64,000 bases of DNA from positions 27,026 to 91,025 of the forward strand of contig JADNYV010000151.1 in NCBI GenBank assembly GCA_015501055.1. Direction: 5' to 3'. The notes under the pieces are model-generated. The model did no database searches, was not told the DNA's origin, and saw only the letters and a list, made by a program, of their open reading frames with translations. This DNA comes from Mucidula mucida. Taxonomy: Eukaryota > Basidiomycota > Agaricomycetes > Agaricales > Physalacriaceae. Every line of letters begins with the position of its first letter. Position 1 is the first letter of the stretch. The position numbers and the translations under genes were made by a program. Shown here piece by piece: positions 11,071-23,305 of this stretch.

Positions 11071-14019
11071 ATGTCAGACTCGGGGCGCTCTGGAGAAGCG
11101 AGCACTCCATCCGAGGATGCAAGGTTTACCGCCTTCTTCCATCCACTTAGTGCTTGAGCTTACGCATCCCAGTCTCCGTCATGTACGAGTGCCAAAGACC
11201 AACGTAAAACGACTATCCGGTTCTTGCGATACGTGTCGAAGGAGAAAAGGTGTGCGTTTACCGTTAAGAAGCTAGGTGAAGACTAAGATCTTTCTTTACC
11301 CAACAGTGAAGTGTATGTGCAATCTCCGCAGCTTGTCGTACCTCGGACGACCGACTTTCTAGGTGACAGTCAGAAGGGCCAAGGAGCGCCCTGCACGAAT
11401 TGCCGAGCACACAACATTCCATGTACTCATGATATGCCTGTTCAGGTGTGTCACAATCTGCCTAGCGTTATCTCTACACGCTCAAATTGCTGTAGAAACC
11501 AGGAATAAAGAACTAGTGCGTGGAAGGTCTTGTTTCCTCTGTTTAATTTACACATGATTTAGTTCCAGGCAAGTTAACGTACTCCAACAACGGGTGAAGG
11601 AACTCGAGGAATTGTTGAAGAAAAGTCAAGATCAGCAGTGCGTATTCGCCCGGCCTGTCTATGCATCTATGTCTTATCCTCTGTAGGAAACCGCCCATCT
11701 CGTCGGTTTCTGATCCTGTCGCAGAACTGACGGCTCGGCATGAGCACGTCGATGTAGATGATCAAACCGACTCGGAATATACGCAAATGCTCGACGATAT
11801 GAAGAAGTTTTCTATAACCTCGACTGACGGGACCAATGACCGCTTCTTTGGACCATCCAGCAATGTCTACTTCATTCGCCAGATGCTGAGCATGAAAGGT
11901 GGAGCGGGCCCGTCAGGTCGGTCATGGTCGGTACATTCGGTGCGTTTTTCGCGCGCAACTCTTTCCACCGTTTATCCTCACGTGCACAACAGTGGGAAGC
12001 GGACACTATGAAGCGACCCCTTCTGATATTCCCGGAGGAAGATCTAATGCATAATCTAATCGACATTTTCTTCAGCAACGTCCCGAATTATCTCACCGCA
12101 ATTCACGAGCCCAGTTTCCGACGCGAGGTCGCCTGCGGTCTGCATCACCTCAACTCCAGCTTTGGCGGCGTGGTCTTGATGGTCTGTGGCGTCGCATCGC
12201 GCGTCTCACGGGACAATCGCGTTCTCTTGGATGGCGCGTCGGAGCATTCTGCAGGCTGGAAATGGGTTTCGCAGACACTGGATCTGCACACATCGCTCTT
12301 TCAAAGCGCAAATATCTACGATATTCAATATTGCTGTGTAAGTTCTTTTCAATCTTCCGTGGTTTTTCCCGCTCATTCCTAACCGACGTAGCTGTTATCG
12401 GAGTACATGCTTGGGTCGTCGACACCTCAGTCGACGTGGTTCGTTATTGGTCAAGGAATGCGCTATGCGATTGAACTCGGCTTACATCGGCGTCGCGGTG
12501 ACGAGAAGCCGACTGTTCAAGGAGAGCTTAAAAACGAGTCTTCTGGACTATTTCATCCTTGATCGTCATATAAGTATTTACCATGGTCGACCAGTGTCCA
12601 TTCCAGACGATGCGTGAGCAATGGTCCATTGCTATTCCTGAGTACGCTGAACATGATCCCAGGTACGATGTGAATACCCGATTCTATGCGATGACGAGTA
12701 CTGGGAGACTGGAAATCCGGCAACTGACTTCAAACAACCACTGGGAAGCCTTCAAAAATGGAAGCATTCGTTGCCCTAATAAAGCTCACTCAAATCACAT
12801 CCATCTCCCTTCGATCTGTCTTCGGCATAAGGACTATGAAGGAGGCGTCGAGTATTCAGAGCAATCTGACGTTACTCGACTCAATGCTGAATTCTGGTTC
12901 AACTCAGTTCCAGCTCATTGTAGTCCGCTTCCTGTCGTAAGTGTACTTGTACCATTCTCAATCTTCCTTCCTTAGTGCGCTGGGATACGACCAACCAACC
13001 GAAGGATTTCTTTGATCAAGCGTCCGAGTTGTACATGACCTATTACAATCTCCAGATCTTCATTCACCGCCCGTTTGTCCATTCGAATGCGCCACTTGCG
13101 TTGCCTTCGTTAGCAATATGCACCAATGCTGCTAGGTCGTGTATAAGATTGTTGATGATCAGGCATACATTAAGACCTGTTCTGAGCATGGTCACCAACG
13201 TAAGTTCTCTGTTTGTTTCCTTGACGACTTGCTCAAGGTTTCATAGATGGCGGCGTTCTCTGCGGGAGGTTCAATCATCATGAACATGTGGCGGGGATTA
13301 CGAGAAACGCCACCGCGGGAGCCTGCGAAGAGGGATATAGATGATCTCAGTCACTGTTTGAATGCGTTGAGAAGTATCTCTTCGAGGTTGCTAGTTCGTT
13401 TAAGTAAAAACAACTCGAGCTGACTTCCATTACAGGTTTCATATGTGTGGACATCTTGTGTATGTTACATACTCATTCTGCAATCCCGTTGCTCTGCTCA
13501 CCCTTTCGCATGGTAGCCATGGGTTGGAGGCTTTTGCCGAGGGCCTACCGTTAGATGAACACAAGGCTGAACCGCCACCCTGTTATGATATGCAGAAGAT
13601 CACAGACGATGTTGAGATGCCTTTTGGCGCGTGGGTTCCTTCAGGATACGTTTCGGACCTCAAGCTGCACGACGTGACTCTCGAGTTCTGTGGTCCGAAT
13701 TCGTTCGGTGTGATGCCGGAAGAGAAGGCCCAGTTGGAGAATACGGGGCTCTGGGATGGTTTCATTCAGGCTGATGTGCCGTTGTTTAATGCGGCTGGGT
13801 GGATGAATCCTGCTGAGTCCACGACCAAGGCATTTTCTTCGGAGTGAGTCCATATTTTGTTTCTTCACGAGATCGAGCGCTCAACTCTTACCCTTCAGTT
13901 GGAACGATCAGTGGAACGGATATATGACATCCCTCCCTTCTTTGTCAAGTCTGATGATGGAGGATTTTTGTAGAGTAGTGTACTGTATAATAGTCAACAA
14001 GCCAATCTATGTAAGGTAG
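11071..14019 (+). CDS. Zn2Cys6 fungal-specific transcription factor, copy 3 (five single-base gaps)
   Basis: Inverted paralog of the two minus-strand factors. Fifteen exons: 11071-11123, 11173-11249, 11307-11312, 11363-11445, 11496-11515, 11563-11637, 11687-11939, 11993-12337, 12392-12613, 12663-12919, 12976-13199, 13247-13386, 13436-13459, 13517-13843 and 13899-14019. The cluster is CDTCRRRKVKC then CTNCRAHNIPC, followed by the coiled-coil linker and fungal_trans domain (RWDT, IHRPFVHSN). Exons 9 and 10 need five single-base insertions: an A run near 12530, a T run near 12560, and points near 12672, 12750 and 12895. All other exons are in frame and keep the paralogs' exon lengths. Restored length is 743 aa. 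It is either a decaying copy or an intact gene with consensus deletions; I favour the latter because conserved genes nearby show the same lesions. Confidence 0.78.
11307..11312 (+). other. 6-nt microexon in the zinc cluster of copy 3
   Basis: TGAAGT lies between introns 11250-11306 (57 nt) and 11313-11362 (50 nt). Splicing gives CDTCRRRKVKCDSQKGQ. Reading straight through gives no cluster. Confidence 0.82.
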
Positions 14020-14191
14020 TAAATGGTTTTTTCCAGGACATCGCGTCCTTTTTACTAAGCTTCGATGTCCGGACCATGACAAGGACGTTGAGATGGTGGC
14101 CAACTGGGGGCAGATCGCAAACCCTAACCTGAGTGTATTTTGTGAACCGGCGCAATCCGATTGGCCCAGTCTATTCCGCCCTCTCACCTTC

Positions 14192-16016
14192 ATGTTGAAA
14201 ACAACGTCCTCGCCGATGCTGAGGGCGACGAGCCAAGGTAAAGCGTACTATTTAGTGCCTTGGAAACTATGCTGACATTCTCTAGTGGCGAGGCCATTTC
14301 GTGCTAAGCTGCGACAGGCGTCCAAACATGCTCGGAGCTTCGCGACCGTATCTGACCCTCCCGTAAGGCGGTATGGCGGACTCAAGGACCAGGACCGGAT
14401 ATTCACAAACGCTTTCTGTCGACACGATCATGGTTTGAAAGGAGCGCAGGTGGGTTGGTGAGCTAAACGAATAGAGTAGCTTGCTGACGGAAAGTAGTCG
14501 CGCGGTGACTGGCACCGAACCAAAGATATTTTGCTCAAGGGCGACGCCTGGATTATACAGACTGTCAAGGATTCTGGGCTGCGCGGGCGTGGAGGAGCTG
14601 GTTTCCCATCTGGTCTGAAATGGAGCTTTATGAACAAGCCTGGTTGGGAGAAGGATCCAGGTCTGTCGTTCTCGTTCACCTGAAGCAAGCAACTCTGCTT
14701 ACAGCAAGCTTAGGCCTCGTTATCTTGTAGTCAACGCTGACGAGGGAGAACCCGGTACATGCAAAGACCGCGAAATCATGCGTGGAGACCCACACAAGCT
14801 TGTTGAGGGCTGTCTCGTCGCCGGCCGTGCTATGAATGCCAGCGCTGCGTACATCTATATTCGTGGCGAGTTCTATCAGGAAGCATCCCATGTTCAGCAG
14901 GCGATCGACGAGGCTTACGCCGCTGGATTATTAGGCAAGAACGCTTGCGGCTCCGGTTACTCATTCGACGTGTATCTTCATCGAGGAGCGGGAGCCTACA
15001 TCTGTGGAGAGGAGACGGCGTTGATTGAGAGTTTGGAGGGTAAACAGGGCAAACCTCGTCTGAAGCCTCCCTTCCCAGCTGACGTGGGTCTCTTCGGTTG
15101 CCCAACGACTGTGGCAAATGTCGAGACAGTCGCGGTCGCGCCTACTATTTGTCGCAGGGGTGGAGCCTGGTTTGCTGGCTTTGGGCGGGAGCGAAACCAG
15201 GGCACCAAGCTGTTCTGTATCAGTGGCCACGTCAACAACCCTTGTGTTGTTGAGGAGGAGATGAGTATTCCGTTGAAGGAGCTCGTCGAGAAGCATTGTG
15301 GTGGTGTCCGAGGTGGATGGGACAACTTGCTGGGTATCATTCCTGGAGGTTGCTCAGTACCTGTTCTTCCCATTGACAAGTGCGCTGAGGTTTTGTGAGT
15401 CATTCATGATCCCGTCTCGCTATGAGTTAGTTTCTGATTCTTTTCAGGATGGATTATGATTCACTCAAAGATGCTCAGTCTGGTCTTGGTACAGGTGCTG
15501 TCATTGTCATGGACAAGAGTACCGACATCGTCGCGGCCATTGCTCGCTTCTCGCAGGTAAGTTCGTAGAAATCACAGCGTAATGCAACATTGACACTGTC
15601 GTAGTTTACAAACATGAGTCCTGCGGGCAATGTACACCTTGTCGAGAGGGTACTACATGGATGATGAAGATGATGGACCGTATGGTTGAAGGTCGTAGCC
15701 ATGTACGGGAAATTGATATGTTACTCGAATTGACGTATGTTCTCCCCACTTGCATCTCCTTCCGTACTCACAATATTACAGAAAACAAGTCGAGGGACGT
15801 ACTATATGTGCTCTCGGTGATGCTGCAGCATGGCCTATTCAAGGCCTGATGCGTCACTTCCGTCCTGAAGTGGAGGCTAGGATTGAGGCGTTCAGGCAAT
15901 CTGAGGGTAACGTCGCGTTTGGAGGTATGCTGACTCGGGATGTTGATGATACTTTGGCGGTGCCCGATAACTTGGGCGTACGGCTTCCTGTCTCGCCGCC
16001 ATCTGCATCTTTCTAG
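14192..16016 (+). CDS. NDUFV1: NADH:ubiquinone oxidoreductase 51 kDa flavoprotein subunit (complex I, NDUFV1/NuoF type)
   Basis: Matrix-arm subunit of mitochondrial complex I that binds NADH, FMN and the N3 4Fe-4S cluster. Exons: 14192-14237, 14286-14449, 14498-14660, 14705-15394, 15448-15556, 15605-15734 and 15782-16016. The N-terminus is Arg/Ser/Thr-rich, as in a mitochondrial presequence. Family signatures include [70 protein letters not shown] and the cluster-binding [12 protein letters not shown]; the last cluster Cys lies in TICALGD. Two bases are missing: one around the 14660/14705 junction, and one T at 15605, where the exon should read FYKHESC. Restored length is 512 aa, close to the family norm. 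Because the gene is essential, these gaps are most likely sequence errors. Confidence 0.93.
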
Positions 16017-16139
16017 AGTACATAATACTATTTGTGTTTTCAAAAAATGCACCAAGAGTCGTCGGAAGATGCCGATCTCGATTAGTCATCAACTTACGCG
16101 TCGCGTCGACGCCTGCCTGCCTTTTGTAAACACACAACG

Positions 16140-17400
16140 ATGAGTGAAGAAGTAGTGCTCCCGATTCCCAACCTTTCCGTTCCCCAACATCTCTTCATTC
16201 TCACATCACCGTCGCTCTCACATCTGCACGAACATTCCAAACATGAACTCATCGAAAGCATAACCACTGATGAGATGGCGCCTTACTATGCCTCCATATC
16301 GTCCATAATACCGTCGGATGCTGCCCTACTGGAGAAGTTACAAGCATCTAACAAGAAGGGGCTGGACGAGCTGGACGAAAAGCTGAAAAAGGCGGAGGAT
16401 TTGGAGGGCGAGACGGAAATTGGTGATGCCTTAAGGGAGCGGGCCAACTTTTTGACCAAGATTGGCGACAAGGACAAGGCTGTTGAAGCGCAGAAACTTG
16501 CACTCGAAAAGACGCCTGGATTGGGAAGCAGGATTGACATTACTCTTACGCTTGTGCGCATTGGTTTGTTCTGGCTCGACCGCGATCTTGTCGTTTGGGG
16601 ACTCGACAAGGCTGAGGCGTAAGTGTTTTTTGGACTTCCAGTTTCCCTCTGATGTTTTGTCAGGCTAATAGAAGAGGGCGGAGACTGGGACCGTCGCAAT
16701 CGCCTCAAAGTCTACAACGGACTCCACCTGCTTTCAATCCGACAATTCTCGCGTGCATCCGTGCTTCTCCTGGACGCCATATCCACCTTCACGGCTACCG
16801 AGCTGTTATCCTACAATGATTTTATCGCGCTTACCGTCATCGCATCCGCCCTATCCCTTTCCCGTGTTGATCTAAAGAAGAAACTCATCTCGGCCCCAGA
16901 GGTCCTTTCTGTTCTACCAGAACTACCGATACTTGGAGACCTTGTCAAGTCGCTGTATGAGTGCCATTACGACAAGTTTTTCGTGGCGCTCGCCACGCTT
17001 GAACAGACTCATCTTATACCGTCACGGTTCTTGAATCCCCATGCGCGATTCTATGTGCGCGAGATGCGAATCTTGGCGTACAAGCAGCTCCTACAGAGTT
17101 ACAAGAGCTTGACGCTGGATAGCATGGGCGTAGCATTCGGTGTCCGTCCGGACTTTGTAGATAACGAGCTTTCGAGATTCATCTCGTCGGGGAGGCTGAA
17201 CGCCTCGATTGACCGCGTGAACAGGATTGTAGAGACTTCGAGTGGTACGTCACGCTTCTGCTCTACGATCGTTTCCTAACGCACTGTCAGATTCCGACGC
17301 ACCTGGGCTCAGCCTCAAGGGTGCTGCGGTCGATGTTGTTATCAAGCAAGGTGACCTTGTTCTGGCACAGGCTGGAAGACTCAGCCGGGTACTCGGGTAG
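16140..17400 (+). CDS. RPN7: 26S proteasome regulatory lid subunit Rpn7 (PSMD6)
   Basis: Structural subunit of the 19S lid. Three exons (16140-16618, 16664-17244, 17291-17400) encode 389 aa, the usual length of the family. The N-terminal helical RPN7 domain contains the repeat-like segment RANFLTKIGDKDKAVEAQ. The C-terminal PCI domain contains SYNDFIALTVIASA, FFVALATLEQ and the winged-helix part MGVAFGVRPDFVDNELSRFI, followed by GRLNASIDRVN. It ends AGRLSRVLG. The frame is clean throughout, with introns of 45 and 46 nt. It lies 123 bp downstream of the complex I gene on the same strand. CSN1 is a related PCI protein, but length and N-terminus favour Rpn7. Confidence 0.9.
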
Positions 17401-20400
17401 CATATCGTATGTGTTGTTACGATGACAATGTGAACACAAATCCACCACCTAAGAAAAGACCGTTCAAACGAGCTTCTCCGAAATATGTTGGTTCTTATGA
17501 TTTTACGGCTTAGAGTGGTTCACAGTAACGTATGATGTTTCTTTCGACACTTCCACAACTCGCACTGACTGGCCATCAGACAGATATTCTCAGCACCGGG
17601 AGCTCGTGATTAACGTCAATGTTTCCTTTTAGTTAGTTGTATACGTCAAGGTGTGTTCAAGTGGGACGCTTATAGAACCGGTCAATAGATCCGCCGCTCG
17701 CTGTCACTCGAGCTTTGTCGACGCAACAAATACCACGCCGCTGCTACCGTGCATCAGGGTTTTGAGGTATCCACGATCGCTGCTCGGGGACCTCAAGCTC
17801 TGATGTGAGCAGCCAACCATTGACATTGAAGAAGTGCAGGCTTGTATCATTAAATCTTCTCTTGCTCGGAGTCCGACTGAATACTCTTCAGAATGTGTTG
17901 ATCGTTCAGTCATTGTAACGTGCTGTCTCTATGGCAAAGAACCTACTCGCGTATTCAGTCGAGCGCCGCTGCCCGACTCGGGAGCTATACTTACGATTGT
18001 GCCACACAAAGAACCTTGGGTAAGCGGCCAACAAGTTGGTTGCCGGCTCAACACTTTCCAACCTCTCTCAATCGTCCTATCGCGCCGCTGTTCCCGCATC
18101 TTGGCCGGTCAACAAGCTAAGGCCGGCTCTTGTGCATAGTACGCGGTGTTATCCCGCTTGTTGGCCGACTGTACATTGTAACAATACGAGATGTCAGAAA
18201 GCTCGGACGGGATTCCACATGTGGCGATGAAATCGCTTTACTTGGCATCCGCCGGTGAACAAAGACTAAACCGGATTTACTCAAGGCAGACGAGCCTCGG
18301 TGGAGTGAGCTGGAAGAATGGGTATCGCTCGTGTCAGGAGCGTATGTCATGTTTAGTGGGATTCCGCGGACTCAAGCTGACTGCCGCGTTCAAGTAGAGG
18401 GGGGAGGGTGTATGTAACAGTTCACGGTCGAACCACCTTCACGGTAATCTTGACACGCACCGATGAATGCTGCCTACCGTATGTTACGCTGGCCAGTGAT
18501 GAACGAGCACAAGAACGTAAGTAAAAAACGTGAACATCGCTGTATCTTAAGTTTAGGCAGTTATATTTCGAGCCGAATGGATGGTAGCCGGCGATTGGCA
18601 TGCGAATGCCGAAGTGGTCAATGCTATCTGATTCATCCTGAAGGGTGCGCCCCGTTGAAGAAAGGGTGGGACACCTGAAAAAGTCTAAATGTCTTGACTG
18701 CGGGGGGTGTTGATAGATACTTCGCGACGTTCAAAGATGCAACACATTGCGTTACGATGGCCCTACCCAAGCGAGCTGATAGTAGTATGTAAAGTGGTAG
18801 TAAGTAGGACCCGCGCGCGCGATTACGCCGAACTCGTACTGCTGATGATGGTACATTTCTCCGTACACGTCACAACGGCGCAAATAGACCAAATGATGGT
18901 GAAATACGGCTTTGGGGGGGGGGGGCGAGAGCGAATGGTACGATGATGAGATGGTATGAAGTCGCCTGGATCTGGGAGGAAGGAGTACGATGCCAGGGCG
19001 ATCCTGATTCCTTAACGTCCCCATGAGAGCCGAACCCTGTGAATCAGGGTAAGTGGCTAGGAACCAGAGTGGGAACACCATCAGATTCATGAACAGGTTA
19101 TCACTGAGAGAGTCCTGCACTCCCTTACAAGGCGGGGTAAGGAAGAATCACTGTCAAGCACGTTCCGTCCGTGCTTCTCAGCCTCGATGAGTGTGAGAAG
19201 AAGATACAGGGAGAACGTGCAAAGAGCTAGGCAGGCAACGAGTTCAAGTGTATATCGCGACTTGGCAACTGAGATGATTGACAAGACAACAGGTAGGTTT
19301 GATCCGAGTATTGCTGTAATGAGAGGTCGGGATTGTCCAGACACGCAAGTTGCCTTGAAATGGTTGATTGGGACTGCAACTTGAAGTGAGCGCCGAGTTT
19401 TGCTCGGTCGGGAAAAAGCAGACCGGAGTTCTGTATCTGTATACTATTACTATCTTCAAATGTCATGAAACGTCTTGAGAAAAACACCTAGAAAAAAAAT
19501 GATACGACGAAGTGGATAGCAAGATGCGACGTCCCGTGAAGTCGTTGCAGATGGCGGCCAGACGCGGTCTCAGCTCTCATGGAAACTGAGAACTGAAGAA
19601 CTCAAAACGGTGACTGTGCGAAGGATAGCCGCGATACCAGACGAATGCTTTCCGTAGCCAACGGTGATCCTTCGGGGTGGATGATTGACTGTGCCAATCT
19701 TATCCAGCATCATAGAAGACATGAAACCTTTGCGAAGCTGATGAAAATGCGATTCCCTGGTTCATTGTTCCTCGCGCCGTGGAGTGAGTGATACACGGAG
19801 ACTTACCGACGCTTCAGACCTTCGCATTGAATACGAGAAAGCTCAACAAACAAGTCGCCGACAGAACCCGAAAGTGTTTGAAGTGCCTCTGGTCTGATTC
19901 CATCAACTATATGAGATCATCCCGGGTTCAATGGAGAACTTGGAACGCAAAAGGAAAGCAGAGGAAATTCGAATTATAATATGCTATTGCGCACTCTCCT
20001 CCGACTCTGCGCCAAACGTGTCAGTCGATAAGAACCCAAAAGTAGTGCCTATTTACCGTCCGCATCATAACATTCAAAACGCGCCGGTGCCGATGGTATA
20101 CGAAGTTGAGTCGTACTAAACCGCAAGGACATAATTGGTCGGTTCTTCAATCGGCCCATGAGTCCAGATATACATATCTGGCGAGACGAGACGCTAGGCA
20201 ACATCCGCCACTGCTCGTCTGAAGCCTTGTCCAATGGAAGCTCATCTCACTGTCTTGAGCTGGTAAATACAATAAATTGTCAGCGGTAAGTAGAGAAAGC
20301 GCTGAGGTGAAAGAACGTCTCTAGTAAAGCGCAGTAGACGAATTCACCAGTTGTACAGGGCAACGATGCACACGGGAAAATCGCACGAAAAGGCAAGGTC

Positions 20401-20993
20401 GAAATGAAGTCGCTCTCGTGCAGACCCTGGATCACAGGTCATGTCGTTCGTGAGAGCGAGGTGGCAAATCTAATAACACTAGAGTGGGTTCCTGGTGTGT
20501 TCAAACGTTCTCAAAATCGGCCGTGTATCCGCATATCGTTAAAACTTTAGATGCGCCTTGAAACACTTGTCGGGAGCTTTGCCAAAGCAGCGCACAATGA
20601 CATACTATCGATAGAGGGGGGGGGATGTCGGTTGCTCTTCCGGAGATCTCCAGAAAAATGTCTGCGAAAGTATCAGGCCGTGATAATCGAGTGTGAACCA
20701 AAATGGATTAGTTCGACGACGGAGCGGATCACAAACGGTAGCGCTCAGTCGTGAGAACGTAGGATAGAACGACTCCAGATGACTTTATGACTTGACGATG
20801 GTCGCTATTGGAGCCAAGCGCAGTCGGTCTCAACGCAACGAGCGTGCTCACAGGCACTTTTTTTTTTCTTCGAATCATGTCTACAACAATCTAATATAGT
20901 AGTACGTGCGTATGTAGGTGTATGCAATGCGGGTCATGAGTGAGTACAACAAGAGTATGGAAGTACAAAAATGACGGTCGTCAATTATACAGT
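17401..20993. other. 3.6-kb intergenic stretch without recognisable genes
   Basis: This lies between the 3' ends of Rpn7 (plus) and the Arb1-type gene (minus), so the flanking genes converge on it. Composition is similar to the gene regions. Only short overlapping open frames are present; none has a family motif or a supportable exon chain. It contains a G12 run (18914-18925) and a G9 run near 20616-20624. I see no repeat shared with the rest of the window. A lineage-specific gene, non-coding RNA or old transposon cannot be excluded. Confidence 0.5.
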
Positions 20994-23305
20994 CTATGTC
21001 CTGCCTTTGGGCGCGGTCTTTGAAAAGAGTTTTGCCTTCTCAATAGCAGCGTTACCTAAGAGGAACGAATGTTAGCCTCGCATACATGGCAGTTGCCTAT
21101 GGAAAAGACTCACTCTGCTTAACAAGGTTCTTCTTGTAATCCACGATACTAATGTCCTCTTTCGTCAAGTTACGAATGGTCTTGTTGGCCACCTCCCATA
21201 GCTCCTCGGCGACTTGCGAAATGAGGCCTATTGAAAGCGACGCCGCCCAGTTAGTTGATGGATACAGTGTGAGAAAATAACTTACGGAAATCGTGAGACA
21301 CGATAACGACACCACCCTCGAACTCCTTGATGGCCTTAGCAAGTGCATCAATACTCTCCATATCCAAATGGTTAGTGGGTTCATCTAGGAGTAGGATGTG
21401 CGGGTGCTCCATGGCCAGCTGAGCAAAGACGACACTGCATAACAATTAACAACTGCAGATAACGAAGACGGAGCGACGAACCGATTTTTTAAACCGTCGG
21501 AGAGCTGTTTGATGGGCGAAGTCTGGTGACTGCCCGACAAGCCAAATCGACCAAGCTGTGCGCGCCAGGCCTAGTGGACGATGAGGACCTCAAATTCTTC
21601 TTGTTCGCGCACGACAACGTACCATGATATCTTTTTCCGGGAACTTTTCATGGAAGAGCTGCTGGAAATACTCAATCGGGCAAAGGTCATAAGGGAGCTG
21701 GTCAGCGCTGTGTTGGGAGTACTTGGCAAGTTTGAGCGCAGCATGTTTGGAAATGGTCCCCTGTGACGGTTGGAGGGCACCGGTAATGAGATGGAGGAGC
21801 GTCGATTTTCCAGCACCATTGGCACCCAGAATAGCGACACGGGAATCCATGCTAGAATACGGTTAGCGGATGTGACGGACTGACAGATCGACGTACTCGA
21901 TACCAAATGAGAGGTGTTCGTAGAGGAACTCTTCCTTCTTCCCTGAATAGGCGAACGCAACGTCGTCGAAGGCAATGATGGGTGGCGGCAATTTGCGAAT
22001 GTCTTCGAAGTTGAATCGTAAAGGCTTCGCCATTTCAATCTTCTCGATGAGACCCGCGGCCTCCATCTTGTCAAGAATCTTTTGTTTCGATTTAGCCTGT
22101 CGTACCAAATTCGCGTAAGTACCAGCGGAAGCAATGAATCTAGCGAGGCCTGTGAGTTGACACTTCTCCCAAGGTGATGACATGACGTACTTTTTGATGT
22201 GCAGAATTTCTTCCTGCTGCTTGTGATACGCTTTCATCTGGTTGACTTCGTTCTCACTCTTCGTCCGACGTAGGTCGAGTAGTTACCGGCGTAATAGAGG
22301 AGCTTCTTCTTGTTGGTAAGATCCATGATGTTTGTGCAGACGGAATCCATGAAATCCTGAGAGTGGGACGTGATGACCAAGATGTGATTATAGGTGGACA
22401 GATACGCCTCGAGCCAGACAACGGCGCCAAGATCAAGATGATTTGTAGGTTCGTCGAGGAGAAGGAGATGAGGTTTGACGAAGAGGGCACGAGCAAGGGC
22501 GACACGCATACGCCATCCACCAGACATGTCTTTCGTAGGTTTCTTCATCATTGTTTGGGTAAAACCAAGACCGTGGAGAATACTGCCTGCTTTGACTTCG
22601 AAAGTGTTGGGATCCAATTCTTCGAGCTCCTCGTAGGCGGCATCAAGAGCAAGCTCGTCTACATCGTCGGCCACTGATAGATCCTCGATGTACTTTTCAA
22701 GTTTGGCGACCTTTGCTTTTGCCGATGCGACGATGAAATCTACGGCATTGACTTCGGATGGCTCAGCTTCACCACTGACGAGGTAGATATCAATGTGAGC
22801 AGGAATTTCAATGTCGCGTTCGGCGATGGATTGCAGGAATGTCGACTATAAGGGGGTGAGTGATTGCTGGCAAACCGAAGCATTTGAAACGTACCTTTCC
22901 AGAGCCGTTCTCACCAAGTAAACCGTAGCGTTGGCCATAGTTGAGAGCGATCTCTGCACCCTCAATGAGGAGCCGACCGTGGAAGGACAGGGTAAACTGG
23001 TCAATCTTGATGTCCCGAGCCTTGACATCGGAAACCAACACTCCGGCTGCGCTCCTGCATGCATGTGAGCCGGCTACGAGAGCATGATCCAGCTGTTCCT
23101 ACCTGTCCGTTGCAAGGTTCAGTTTGGCCATCGATATCAGGTCATCCTGACTGGTGCGGCGCTCCGACTGGTCAGGGGGTGTTGGTGCTGCTTGCACCGT
23201 TCACAGAACCGGTTGGCGTCGAGGTCGAGGTGGATGCATCGGTTCCAGATGCCTTTTTGCGGCCTTTTCAGCGAGACGCTTTTGCTTCGACGCGGAGGGG
23301 GCCAT
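20994..23305 (-). CDS. ARB1: ABCF-type ATPase, Arb1-like ribosome biogenesis factor
   Basis: Soluble tandem ABC ATPase with no membrane segments. In yeast, Arb1 acts in 40S and 60S subunit maturation. Exons: 23305-23103, 23054-22895, 22845-22191, 22139-21897, 21851-21623, 21570-21482, 21434-21286, 21227-21114 and 21055-20994. The first ABC domain has Walker A GENGSGKS (split by an intron), signature [15 protein letters not shown] and Walker [14 protein letters not shown]. The linker is [15 protein letters not shown]. The second ABC domain has GANGAGKST, the degenerate signature [12 protein letters not shown] and [13 protein letters not shown]. Four bases are missing: three in exon 1, including one in an A run after LAEKAA, and one near 22265. 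Restored length is 635 aa. Gcn20 and New1 are other ABCF proteins, but the N-terminus and C-terminal PKGRT favour the Arb1/ABCF2 group. Confidence 0.9.

Noticed and set aside
14192..16016. Complex I 51 kDa gene as a pseudogene
   Set aside because: Only two single-base gaps break an otherwise fully conserved essential protein with all cofactor motifs; a consensus error is simpler.
17401..20993. G12 and G9 runs as G-quadruplex or regulatory elements
   Set aside because: Single homopolymers without the four-tract pattern, and homopolymer length is unreliable in this sequence.
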